This document shows, piece by piece, positions 11,439 through 21,360 of a stretch of DNA of 64,000 nucleotides. Location of the stretch: assembly GCF_014205055.1 (NCBI RefSeq), contig NZ_JACHMS010000001.1, positions 7,282,501-7,346,500 on the forward strand, in the 5' to 3' direction. Each line of letters opens with the position of its first letter. Position 1 is the stretch's first letter. Both the position numbers and the translations under genes were made by a program. The DNA is from Streptomyces luteogriseus (GTDB lineage: Bacteria > Actinomycetota > Actinomycetes > Streptomycetales > Streptomycetaceae). Below the pieces are notes generated by a model. That model ran no database searches and was not told the origin of the DNA. It saw nothing but the letters and a program-made list of their open reading frames with translations.

Positions 11439-12122
11439 GTGAGAAGCAGCGGCGACGGTACGGCCGGGGGTGGCCCCGAGCGCAGTCTCAGGGCGAGCGG
11501 TCCGTACGCTCCCCCCGGCTCACGATCCCTCCCGGGCGGGGGATGCCCCCAGCCCGGTGGTGCGGCCGATCACGCTCCGCAGCGACCGACAGCGGTGCCG
11601 AGCAGCGGAGGGACGACGTCCATGGCGTCCGAGCAGATCGGCTATCGCGGCCCCACGGCCTGTGCGGCCGCCGGCATCACCTACCGGCAGTTGGACTACT
11701 GGGCCCGCACGGGGCTCGTCGAGCCGAGCGTGCGCCCCGCCTACGGGTCCGGGACGCAGCGGCTGTACAGCTTCCGGGACGTGGTCGTCCTGAAGATCGT
11801 CAAGCGGTTCCTCGACACCGGGGTGTCGTTGCAGAACATCCGCACGGCCGTCCAGCACCTCAGGGAACGCGGTTTCAGTGATCTGGAGCGCATGACGCTG
11901 ATGAGCGACGGCGCGACGGTCTACGAGTGCACCTCGCCCGACGAGGTCCATGCCCTGCTCCAGGGCGGCCAGGGTGTGTTCGGGATCGCTGTCGGCGTGG
12001 TGTGGCGGGACGTCGAGAGCGCGCTGTCCCAGCTGCACGGCGAGCGGATCGACACCGGCGAGACCCTCGTGGGACCCAACCCGGCGGACGAGCTGGCGCG
12101 TCGGCGGAACCGGGCCGTCTGA
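11439..12122 (+). CDS. MerR family transcriptional regulator (Rv1830-like)
   Basis: 227 residues. About 60 disordered, Gly/Pro-rich residues precede a MerR domain (YRGPTACAAAGITYRQLDYWARTGLV and onward) and a short C-terminal helical region. No metal-binding cysteines are seen. The length matches mycobacterial Rv1830, and the gene is in the same relative position. GTG 11439 is preferred because a promoter ends at 11408 and GGAGGT lies just upstream. ATG 11622, with GGAGGGA 8 bases upstream, is a credible internal start giving a protein that begins right at the DNA-binding domain. Confidence 0.82.
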   Translation: MRSSGDGTAGGGPERSLRASGPYAPPGSRSLPGGGCPQPGGAADHAPQRPTAVPSSGGTTSMASEQIGYRGPTACAAAGITYRQLDYWARTGLVEPSVRPAYGSGTQRLYSFRDVVVLKIVKRFLDTGVSLQNIRTAVQHLRERGFSDLERMTLMSDGATVYECTSPDEVHALLQGGQGVFGIAVGVVWRDVESALSQLHGERIDTGETLVGPNPADELARRRNRAV

Positions 12123-12226
12123 GCCGTCCAGCAACGCGAGATGTACGCGGTCGCAGGAGGCGGGACGTTTCCGCGCCGGGCCGTACACGGTTTTCCGTGG
12201 GGTGTCCGGGGCTGACGCGCGGGGCG

Positions 12227-12249
12227 TTGTCAGTGGCGTAGGGCAGCAT
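12227..12249 (+). promoter_or_regulatory. RecA-NDp/PafBC-type DNA-damage promoter of dinB
   Basis: TTGTCAGTGGC at 12227-12237 is an exact match to the first element of the Streptomyces/mycobacterial recA damage promoter. It is followed by six bases and CAGCAT at 12244-12249 (consensus TAGggT, three of six matched). The dinB GTG is seven bases after the -10, so the mRNA is probably leaderless or nearly so. In mycobacteria this promoter class is activated by PafBC, independently of LexA. Confidence 0.7.
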
Positions 12250-12256
12250 CGGAGAT

Positions 12257-13675
12257 GTGAGAACCGCGCCTACGATCCTGCATCTCGACATGGATGCCTT
12301 CTTCGCTTCGGTGGAGCAGGCGTCCAAGCCGAGCCTGCGCGGGAAGGCCGTGGTCGTGGGCGGGCTCGGACCGCGCGGGGTGGTGGCGACCGCGTCGTAC
12401 GAGGCACGGGTCTTCGGGGTGCACTCGGCGATGCCCATGGGGCAGGCCCGGCGGCTCGCTCCCAACGCCGCGTATCTCGTGCCGCGCTTCCATCTCTACA
12501 AGTCGATCAGCGAGCGGGTGATGGAGCTGTTGCGTGCGCTGTCGCCGCTGGTCGAGCCGTTGAGTCTGGACGAGGCCTTCGTGGACCTGGAGGCCGGGGG
12601 CGTGGCCTGGGACGAGCCGTCGGCGCGGCTGGCGGGGATCAAGCTGCGCGCGGACATACGGGCCGTCACGGGGCTCACGGGGTCGGTGGGCCTCGCCGCC
12701 TCCAAGATGCTCGCGAAGATCGCCTCGGAGGCGGCCAAGCCCGACGGGCTGGTGGTGATCGAGCCCGGCACCGAGCGGGCGATGCTCGGGCCGATGTCGG
12801 TGCGGACGCTTCCGGGGGTGGGGCCGGCGACGGGCGACCATCTGCGGCGGGCCGGGATCACCACGGTCGAGGAGATCGTCGAGGCGGGCGAGGACGAGCT
12901 GGTCCGGCTGCTGGGGAAGGCGCATGGGCACGGTCTGTACGCCATGGCCCTGGCGCGCGATGACCGGCCCGTGGTGGCGGAGCGGGAAACGAAGTCGGTG
13001 TCGGTCGAGGACACCTACGACGTGGACATCCATGACCGGACGCGGGTCGGGCTGGAGGTGCAGCGGCTCGCCGAGCGGTGTGTGCGCAGGCTGCGCGGGG
13101 CCGGGCTGTCGGGGCGGACGATCGTGCTGAAGGTGCGGCGGTACGACTTCTCGACGCTCACCCGGTCCGAGACGCTGCGCGGGCCCACGGACGATCCCGC
13201 GGTGATCCGCGAGGCGGCGGCCAGACTGCTGGACTCGGTCGACACGACCGGCGGGGTGCGGCTCCTCGGGGTGGGGGTCAGCGGGCTCGCCGACTACACG
13301 CAGGAGGACCTGTTCGCGCAGGCGGCGGGGGAGCGGGCGGTCGCGGAGGGCCCGGTCGAGGAGCACGCCGCCGCCGTGGCAGCCGAGGAGCAGCCGTCGC
13401 TCGCCGAGCGGCGGTGGCCCGCCGGGCACGACGTGCGGCACACCGAGTTCGGGCACGGATGGGTGCAGGGCAGCGGCCTCGGGCGGGTCACCGTACGGTT
13501 CGAGACGCCTGACTCGGAGCCCGGGCGAGTGCGGACGTTCCGGGTCGACGATCCGGACCTGGAGGCGGCGGATCCGCTGCCGCTGGTCTTACGAGGGCCG
13601 GACGGGGGAGGCCGCGTGCCCGGACCGGGGCCTCAGGCCGGCTCGTCGGTGCCCGCCAGCTTGCCGAAGTCGTGA
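12257..13675 (+). CDS. dinB: DNA polymerase IV (translesion Y-family polymerase)
   Basis: 472 residues. The catalytic palm starts at once with LHLDMDAFFASVE, the first metal-binding aspartates; LSLDEAFVDLE carries the second D-E pair. A helix-hairpin-helix region (VRTLPGVGPATGDHLRRAGI) and the little-finger domain follow. The product copies past damaged bases at low fidelity. No C-terminal beta-clamp motif was recognised. A TTA leucine codon at 13589-13591 (residue 445) makes full translation dependent on the rare bldA tRNA in Streptomyces. A damage-type promoter precedes it, and its last 43 bases overlap the convergent PRC-barrel gene. Confidence 0.95.
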   Translation: MRTAPTILHLDMDAFFASVEQASKPSLRGKAVVVGGLGPRGVVATASYEARVFGVHSAMPMGQARRLAPNAAYLVPRFHLYKSISERVMELLRALSPLVEPLSLDEAFVDLEAGGVAWDEPSARLAGIKLRADIRAVTGLTGSVGLAASKMLAKIASEAAKPDGLVVIEPGTERAMLGPMSVRTLPGVGPATGDHLRRAGITTVEEIVEAGEDELVRLLGKAHGHGLYAMALARDDRPVVAERETKSVSVEDTYDVDIHDRTRVGLEVQRLAERCVRRLRGAGLSGRTIVLKVRRYDFSTLTRSETLRGPTDDPAVIREAAARLLDSVDTTGGVRLLGVGVSGLADYTQEDLFAQAAGERAVAEGPVEEHAAAVAAEEQPSLAERRWPAGHDVRHTEFGHGWVQGSGLGRVTVRFETPDSEPGRVRTFRVDDPDLEAADPLPLVLRGPDGGGRVPGPGPQAGSSVPASLPKS

Positions 13676-14007
13676 TCCGGCAGCGGGGGCGGGGCGGCGA
13701 CGTCGAGGCCGTAGTGATGGTAGAGCTGCAGTTCCTGCTCGGGGGAGAGGTGGCGGCCGACGCCGAAATCGGGAGCGTCCTTGATCAGGGCGCGTTCGAA
13801 GGGGACGTGGAGGGCCCCCTCGATCAGTTCGCTGGGCTCCAGGGGGACGAAGGCGTCCCTGCTGAACAGGCCGGTGCGTATGGCCGCCCACTCCGGTTCG
13901 CCCGTGGCGTCGTCGAGGTAGACCTCGTCGATCGTGCCGATCCTGGTCCCGTTGCGGTCGAACGCCTTGCGGCCGATCAGGTTGCGCGGATCGATATCGG
14001 TTCGCAC
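13633..14007 (-). CDS. PRC-barrel domain protein
   Basis: 124 residues. An N-terminal PRC-barrel (NLIGRKAFDRNGTRIGTIDEVYLDDATGEPEWAAIRTGLF, residues about 8-50) is followed by a conserved extension ending in a Pro-rich tail (AAPPPLPDHDFGKLAG). Such small proteins are common in Streptomyces and are thought to be stress- or envelope-related; no enzymatic residues are visible. The GTG start at 14007 has GGAGGG five bases upstream. The 3' end overlaps dinB by 43 bp on the opposite strand. Confidence 0.85.
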   Translation of the reverse strand: MRTDIDPRNLIGRKAFDRNGTRIGTIDEVYLDDATGEPEWAAIRTGLFSRDAFVPLEPSELIEGALHVPFERALIKDAPDFGVGRHLSPEQELQLYHHYGLDVAAPPPLPDHDFGKLAGTDEPA

Positions 14008-14126
14008 GGGCCCTCCACATGGTCGCACCTCATCCGTAAACACTACAAAACGGTACAAGCGGGGATGCGGCCACTCGAAGGTTCGTGCGTTGACCTCGCT
14101 GGTACGCTGGCAGCGGCTGTTGACCC

Positions 14127-14330
14127 CGCGCGGGAGAGTCCTCCAGACATCATCGGAGGCGCCGAAGGAGCAAATCCTCCCCGGAATCTCTCAGGCTCAC
14201 GTACCGCGCGGACGAGGTCACTCTGGAAAGCAGGGCGGGTGTCGACGGCTTCCGCTCTCACCGACGGTGAAAGCCGGAGGCCTTCGGGCGATCCGGTGAA
14301 GCTCTCAGGTTGAGATGACAGAGGGGGAGG
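14127..14330 (+). promoter_or_regulatory. Tandem glycine riboswitch
   Basis: Two glycine aptamers in series. The first (about 14127-14200) has GGGAGAG, GCCGAAGGAGCAA and AATCTCTCAGG. The second (about 14217-14328) has TCTGGAAAGCAG, CACCGACGGTGAAAG, GAAGCTCTCAGG and GACAGAGGGGGA. These are the conserved core strings of the gcvT-type riboswitch. It ends about 60 bases before gcvP. In this class glycine binding usually turns on glycine-cleavage expression; no separate terminator is obvious here, so control may be at translation or through a weak hairpin. Confidence 0.95.
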
Positions 14331-14391
14331 CCGTCCGGGTACCCGTGCCGTGGTGCCCCTCGCAGGTCGTGTCGACCAGGAGGCCTCCGTA

Positions 14392-17277
<2,886 letters not shown>

Positions 17278-17294
17278 CCGGCCGACCGGTCACA

Positions 17295-17325
17295 GGGAGG
17301 GGCTCCGCGGTGCGGGGTCCCTCCC
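17295..17325. terminator. Hairpin between convergent genes
   Basis: Outer stem GGGAGGG/CCCTCCC (17295-17301 with 17319-17325) with an inner CCGC/GCGG stem, lying between the stops of gcvP and the convergent TOBE gene. It probably serves both strands. Confidence 0.65.
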
Positions 17326-17341
17326 GCCGTTCACCGGCCGG

Positions 17342-17761
17342 TCAGGCGGTGGCGAGTGACACCTCGGTCGCCTTGATCAGTGCTACGACGGGGAGCCCGG
17401 GTGACAGGGCCAGGTCCTCCGCGGCCTCCCGGGTGATCGCGGCGGTCAGTTCGCCGCCCTCCACTGTGACGCGGACGGATGCCATGGCGTCGCCGGCGGC
17501 GAGGTCCGTGACCGTGCCGCGGAGCTGGTTGCGGATCGACAGGCCCTCGACGGGTGCGGTGGCCAGGGAGACCTCCGTCGACTTCATCAGGGCGCGCACG
17601 GCGGTGCCCGGGGTGAGGCGGAGGTCTTCCGCGGCTTCGCGGGTGATCGCCGCGGTGAGGTTCCGGCCGCCGGTGAGACGGACCCTGACCGTCGCCATGG
17701 CCTCGCCAGGGGTGACGGCGGTGACGGTGCCGGCGAGCTGGTTGCCGATGCTCAGGCTCAT
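17342..17761 (-). CDS. Tandem TOBE/Mop-domain molybdate-binding protein
   Basis: 139 residues made of two Mop (TOBE) repeats, about 1-69 and 73-139, each running NQL-GTVT through AMA-VRV, LTAAITREAAEDL and ending in S-TEVSLATA. This di-Mop form is that of small molbindins, which store or buffer molybdate or tungstate in the cytosol. No HTH domain or signal peptide is present. A second Mop protein, with an HTH domain, is encoded 75 bases away on the same strand. The two are likely expressed together, and no molybdate ABC transporter is in the window. Confidence 0.85.
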   Translation of the reverse strand: MSLSIGNQLAGTVTAVTPGEAMATVRVRLTGGRNLTAAITREAAEDLRLTPGTAVRALMKSTEVSLATAPVEGLSIRNQLRGTVTDLAAGDAMASVRVTVEGGELTAAITREAAEDLALSPGLPVVALIKATEVSLATA

Positions 17762-17835
17762 GGGGGCACGGTAGCCCGATATCGGCGTTCGCCCTGGCAG
17801 GCGTGCGTTTGCGTCGCCTCCGCCTCCCCTCGGGT

Positions 17836-18231
17836 TCAGACGCGGTCGATATGTACGTTCGTCGACTTCACGCGGGCTGTCGCCTCCATGCCGACCTCAA
17901 GGCCGAGTTCCTCCACCGCCTCGCGGGTGAGCAGGGAGACGAGCCGGTGCGGGCCGGCCTGGATCTCCACTTGGGCGGCGACGTCGCCGAGTTTGATCGC
18001 GGTGACGATGCCGGGGAAGGCGTTGCGGGCCGAGGTGTACGGGGTGTCCTCCTCGGCGGTGCCGGACCGGGCGAGTTCGACCGAGAAGGCGGCCAGGTCC
18101 CGCCCGTCGACGAGCCGTCGCCCGGCCTCGTCGCGGTGGGTCGTGATGCGGCCCGCGTCCGCCCAGCGGCGGGCGGTGTCCGGGCTGACGCCGAGCAGCC
18201 GTGCTGCCTGGCCGATCGTGTAGGACTGCAT
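17836..18231 (-). CDS. HTH plus TOBE/Mop-domain regulator
   Basis: 131 residues. An excisionase/MerR-like helix-turn-helix (MQSYTIGQAARLLGVSPDTARRWADAGR, residues 1-28) is joined to one Mop domain (about 66-131, ending VKSTNVHIDRV). The pairing suggests a molybdate- or tungstate-sensing DNA-binding protein, a compact analogue of ModE, controlling molybdenum uptake or cofactor use; that is inferred from domains. ATG 18231 is preferred over GTG 18240 because family members begin MQSYTIG. The promoter for the divergent DUF1707 gene lies just beyond the start. Confidence 0.82.
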   Translation of the reverse strand: MQSYTIGQAARLLGVSPDTARRWADAGRITTHRDEAGRRLVDGRDLAAFSVELARSGTAEEDTPYTSARNAFPGIVTAIKLGDVAAQVEIQAGPHRLVSLLTREAVEELGLEVGMEATARVKSTNVHIDRV

Positions 18232-18275
18232 GCCGGTCACGATAGGGGCGCCGGGAGGGAACGGGGGCTGCGGGG

Positions 18276-18305
18276 TTGGCCGTTGGGTATGACGCGATAT
18301 AGCGT
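18276..18305 (+). promoter_or_regulatory. Promoter with a CGATATAGCG element upstream of the DUF1707 gene
   Basis: TTGGCC (18276-18281), a 16-bp spacer and TATAGC (18298-18303). The -10 lies inside ACGC-GATATA-GCGT (18292-18305), a small dyad. The string CGATATAGCGTTAG resembles CGATATATCGTTGA upstream of the padR gene at 32031, so the two may share a regulator. Confidence 0.45.
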
Positions 18306-18359
18306 TAGTGGTCGAGTGGGTGGGCCGGGTGGCGTGCCCGGGGGATCGGGGGTGGAGTG

Positions 18360-18956
18360 ATGGCGGCCGAGATCGCGCGGACGGGTGGATCGCCCGAGGT
18401 GAGGGCGTCGCACGCGGACCGGGACCGGGTCGTGGACGTGCTGCGCGTCGCCGCGGGTGACGGACGGCTCACCCTGGAGGAGCTCGAGGAGCGGCTGGAG
18501 ACGGCGCTGTCCGCACGCACGGTGGGCGAGCTCGCCGTGCTGACGGCGGATCTTCCCGCGGTGGCCGGTCAGGCGTCCGGCGGGGCCGAGGACGTCGTCC
18601 GGATCCGGCAGGAGGGGGCCTCGACCCGCCGGTGTGACGGCTGGGTGGTGCCGCGGCGGCTGGAGATCCGTTCGGCGTGGGGCGAGGTGGCTCTGGACTT
18701 CACCGACGCGGTGATCAGCCACGACACCCTGGACATCGACCTGGATCTGCGGGCAGGCGCCCTGAAGCTGCTGACCCGGCCGGGTGTCGTGGTCGACACC
18801 GGCGGCCTGGTGCTGAACTATTCCGAGATCAAGGCCCGCCGGCCGGCCGACGCCCCCGTCCTGCTGCGAATACGGATCACGGGCGAGATCCACTACGGGC
18901 AGGTCGTGGTGCGCCCGCCGCGAAGGGGCTTCGGCAGGAAGGGCGCGACGGCCTGA
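18360..18956 (+). CDS. DUF1707 (SHOCT-like) domain protein
   Basis: 198 residues. The N-terminal DUF1707 domain (VRASHADRDRVVDVLRVAAGDGRLTLEELEERLETAL, about 14-52) is a short helical module found beside many actinobacterial envelope proteins. The C-terminal half is beta-rich and resembles the LiaF/DUF4097-type envelope-stress region. No membrane segment or signal peptide is visible, so it is probably cytosolic. ATG 18360 is used; GTG 18357 is the alternative. Its stop is one base from the convergent permease stop. Confidence 0.8.
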   Translation: MAAEIARTGGSPEVRASHADRDRVVDVLRVAAGDGRLTLEELEERLETALSARTVGELAVLTADLPAVAGQASGGAEDVVRIRQEGASTRRCDGWVVPRRLEIRSAWGEVALDFTDAVISHDTLDIDLDLRAGALKLLTRPGVVVDTGGLVLNYSEIKARRPADAPVLLRIRITGEIHYGQVVVRPPRRGFGRKGATA

Positions 18957-18957
18957 C

Positions 18958-20937
18958 TCAGCCCACGTGCACCCTGGGCCGCCGCTTGCGGTCCGGCTCC
19001 GCCTCGCGCAGGACCTCGCGGGTCACCGGGGCGACCTCGCCCTGGCCGAACAGGAAGAAGCGCAGGAAGTTGGCGAAGGGCCCGCCCTCGGTCCACTCGA
19101 AGTAGATGTGCGGGGTGCGGCCCGTCGCGTCGCGGACGTGCAGCAGCAGCGCGGCCAGGGCGTTGGGGATCGAGGACGACTCCAGGGTCAGGACGCGGTA
19201 GCGGCCGTGCAGCACCTCACCGCGCACGGTCAGGCCTGCCTCGAACTCGGACGGGTCGGTGACCGTCACCTCGACGAAGACGAAGTCCTCCTGGCTGGAC
19301 AGGTCGTTGTCGTGCCGGATCTGTTCGATCTTGGCGCGGTACTCGGCGATGTCGCGCCGGTCGGGCTCGTTGGCGATGAAGCGTATCCGCCGGCCGGCCA
19401 TGTCCCGCACGAAGCGCTCCGCCATGTGGTCCAGCGTCACGCTGGTCACGCGCAGCTCGAAGGCCCGGGCCAGCCGCGACAGCAGGGACACGAGGATGAT
19501 GCCGGCGACGAAGCAGGCGCCGATCTTCACGCCGTCCGGCCGCTCGATGACGTTGAGCACGGTCGTGTAGAGGAACACCGCGGAGATCACCGCGAAGGCG
19601 ACGGTCCAGTTCCGCTGCCGGGCCTTGCGGGCGGCGATGGTCACCGCGATCGCGGCGGAGCTGATCAGGACCAGCACGCCGGTGGCGTAGGCGCCGCCCT
19701 GCGCGTTGACGTCGGCGTCGAAGATCCAGGTGACCAGGAAGGCGATCAGGGTGAAGACGATGACCATGGGCCGTACGGCGCGGGCCCAGTGCGGGGCCAT
19801 GCCGTAGCGGGGCAGGTAGCGCGGCATCAGGTTGAGCAGGCCCGCCATCGCGGACGCGCCGGCGAACCAGAGGATGGCGATCGTCGAGACGTCGTAGACG
19901 GTGCCGAAGGTGTTGCCCAGGTAGTCGTGTGCCAGGTACGCGAGCGCGCGGCCGTTGGCCTGGCCCCCCGCCTCGAACTCCTTCTCCGGGATGAGGAGGG
20001 TGGTGATGAAGCTCGTCGTGATCAGGAAGACGCTCATGATCAGCGCGGCCGTGGTGAGCAGCTTCTTCGTGTCGCGGATGCGGCCGGTCGGCCGTGCCTC
20101 GGTGTCGTCCGGGTCGCCCTGGACGTGCGGCATCACCGCGACTCCCGTCTCGAACCCGGAGAGGCCGAGCGCCAGCTTCGGGAAGACGAGCAGGGCGACG
20201 CCGATCATGGCGAAGATGTTGCTGTGCTGGGCGGTGAGGGCGCTCGACCAGTCGGTGATCACATGACCGGCGGTGATGACGTGGTAGAGGCCGACCGACA
20301 CCACGACCGCGTTCAGCGCGAGGTAGGCGCCGACGAGGGCGACCGCGACGCCGATCGCCTCCAGGAAGCCCTTGAGGAACACCGCCCCGAGCAGGGCCAC
20401 CAGGACCAGGGTGATCAGCATCTGCTTGTCGTGCAGGGCACCGGTCAGATGGGGGTTCTCCACGAGGTGGGTGGAGGCGTCGGCGGCCGACAGGGTGATG
20501 GTGATGAGGAAGTCGGTGGCGGCGAACCCCAGCAGGGTCAGTACGAACAGCTTGCCCTGCCAGAAGGAGAGCAGCCGCTCCAGCATCGCGATCGAGCCCT
20601 CGCCGTGGGGGCTCTCCTCGGCCACACGGCGGTAGACGGGCAGGGCGCCGGCCAGGGTGACCACGACCAGGACGATGGTCGCGATCGGAGACAGCAGTCC
20701 GGCGGCGAGGGCGGCGATGCCCGGCTGGTAGCCGAGGGTCGAGAAGTAGTCGACGCCGGTCAGGCACATCACCCGCCACCAGCGCTGTCCCCGGTGCGGG
20801 GGCTCGGGCTGGGCGTGGGGGCCGGTGTGGCCACCGTCCTTGCCCATGTCGGACAGGCCTTCCAGCATCCAGGCGCGCAGGCGGCTGGGTGGGGTGGGCT
20901 CCGGACGGCTCGGTGCCGGGTGCTCGGTGGTGGCCAT
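18958..20937 (-). CDS. APC superfamily permease with C-terminal cytosolic domain
   Basis: 659 residues. A charged N terminus of about 55 residues is followed by about 12 membrane helices of the amino acid-polyamine-organocation fold, beginning at VDYFSTLGYQPGIAALAAGLLSP. A soluble C-terminal region of about 150 residues follows. Substrate cannot be read from sequence; such long members include amino acid and potassium transporters. The C-terminal domain may be regulatory. It is transcribed divergently from the sugar ABC operon across a 423-bp gap and shows no operon partner. Confidence 0.85.
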   Translation of the reverse strand: MATTEHPAPSRPEPTPPSRLRAWMLEGLSDMGKDGGHTGPHAQPEPPHRGQRWWRVMCLTGVDYFSTLGYQPGIAALAAGLLSPIATIVLVVVTLAGALPVYRRVAEESPHGEGSIAMLERLLSFWQGKLFVLTLLGFAATDFLITITLSAADASTHLVENPHLTGALHDKQMLITLVLVALLGAVFLKGFLEAIGVAVALVGAYLALNAVVVSVGLYHVITAGHVITDWSSALTAQHSNIFAMIGVALLVFPKLALGLSGFETGVAVMPHVQGDPDDTEARPTGRIRDTKKLLTTAALIMSVFLITTSFITTLLIPEKEFEAGGQANGRALAYLAHDYLGNTFGTVYDVSTIAILWFAGASAMAGLLNLMPRYLPRYGMAPHWARAVRPMVIVFTLIAFLVTWIFDADVNAQGGAYATGVLVLISSAAIAVTIAARKARQRNWTVAFAVISAVFLYTTVLNVIERPDGVKIGACFVAGIILVSLLSRLARAFELRVTSVTLDHMAERFVRDMAGRRIRFIANEPDRRDIAEYRAKIEQIRHDNDLSSQEDFVFVEVTVTDPSEFEAGLTVRGEVLHGRYRVLTLESSSIPNALAALLLHVRDATGRTPHIYFEWTEGGPFANFLRFFLFGQGEVAPVTREVLREAEPDRKRRPRVHVG

Positions 20938-21277
20938 CGACGTGCTCCCGATGTGCGGCTCGGCGTGGTTCCGGCCATCACTGGACGGCCCGATCAGCGT
21001 AAGCGGAGCGTGATGCGGTGGCCCATGAATGAGGCGGCTGAGCGCGTCAAGCTTCCGTTAAGACTGGCGGGCCTGGCGGCCGCAGGGGCGAAAACGCGAG
21101 ATGAGAGCGGGCGGCGCGCCTGCGCCCCGGGCGTGAGCGGCGTCGAGCCTCGGCTCGAGCGCGGACACCCTGCGTGATCGTGATCGCACCGGTCTCGGAA
21201 CGTTCGTCTGCGCAACCGAATGTTTCGCCACGGCGCAAGGTCCTTGCATCGCAGAGAGATTGACCGCGTACAAGGGG

Positions 21278-21307
21278 TTGCCACGCTTTGGCCGCTGTCT
21301 CTAGGGT
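21278..21307 (+). promoter_or_regulatory. HrdB-type promoter of the xylan-type operon
   Basis: TTGCCA at 21278-21283, 18-bp spacer, TAGGGT at 21302-21307. Transcription would begin near 21314, leaving a leader of about 45 bases that contains the operator at 21338. The remainder of the 20938-21360 gap shows no gene. Confidence 0.65.
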
Positions 21308-21337
21308 GCGGCAGCAACGAAGCTTTCTGGATCTCGT

Positions 21338-21350
21338 TCGAAACTTTCGA
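21338..21350. promoter_or_regulatory. LacI-type operator in the leader of the sugar ABC operon
   Basis: TCGAAACTTTCGA is a perfect odd-centred 13-bp palindrome lying between the promoter and the start codon and touching the ribosome site. CGAAA-N-TTTCG inverted repeats are known from promoters of Streptomyces xylanase genes, so the convergent LacI protein encoded at 25662-26681 is the likely binder. Confidence 0.7.
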
Positions 21351-21360
21351 GGAGCGCATG

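Noticed and set aside
14101..14205. P0/kink-turn pairing GGTACG-CGTACC for the glycine riboswitch
   Set aside because: The upstream hexamer may be part of the promoter -10 (TACGCT), so it might not be in the RNA; the pairing could be chance.
18967..21177. 736-codon ORF on the plus strand
   Set aside because: Antisense shadow of the APC permease; the sequence is low-complexity in G, D, H and V.
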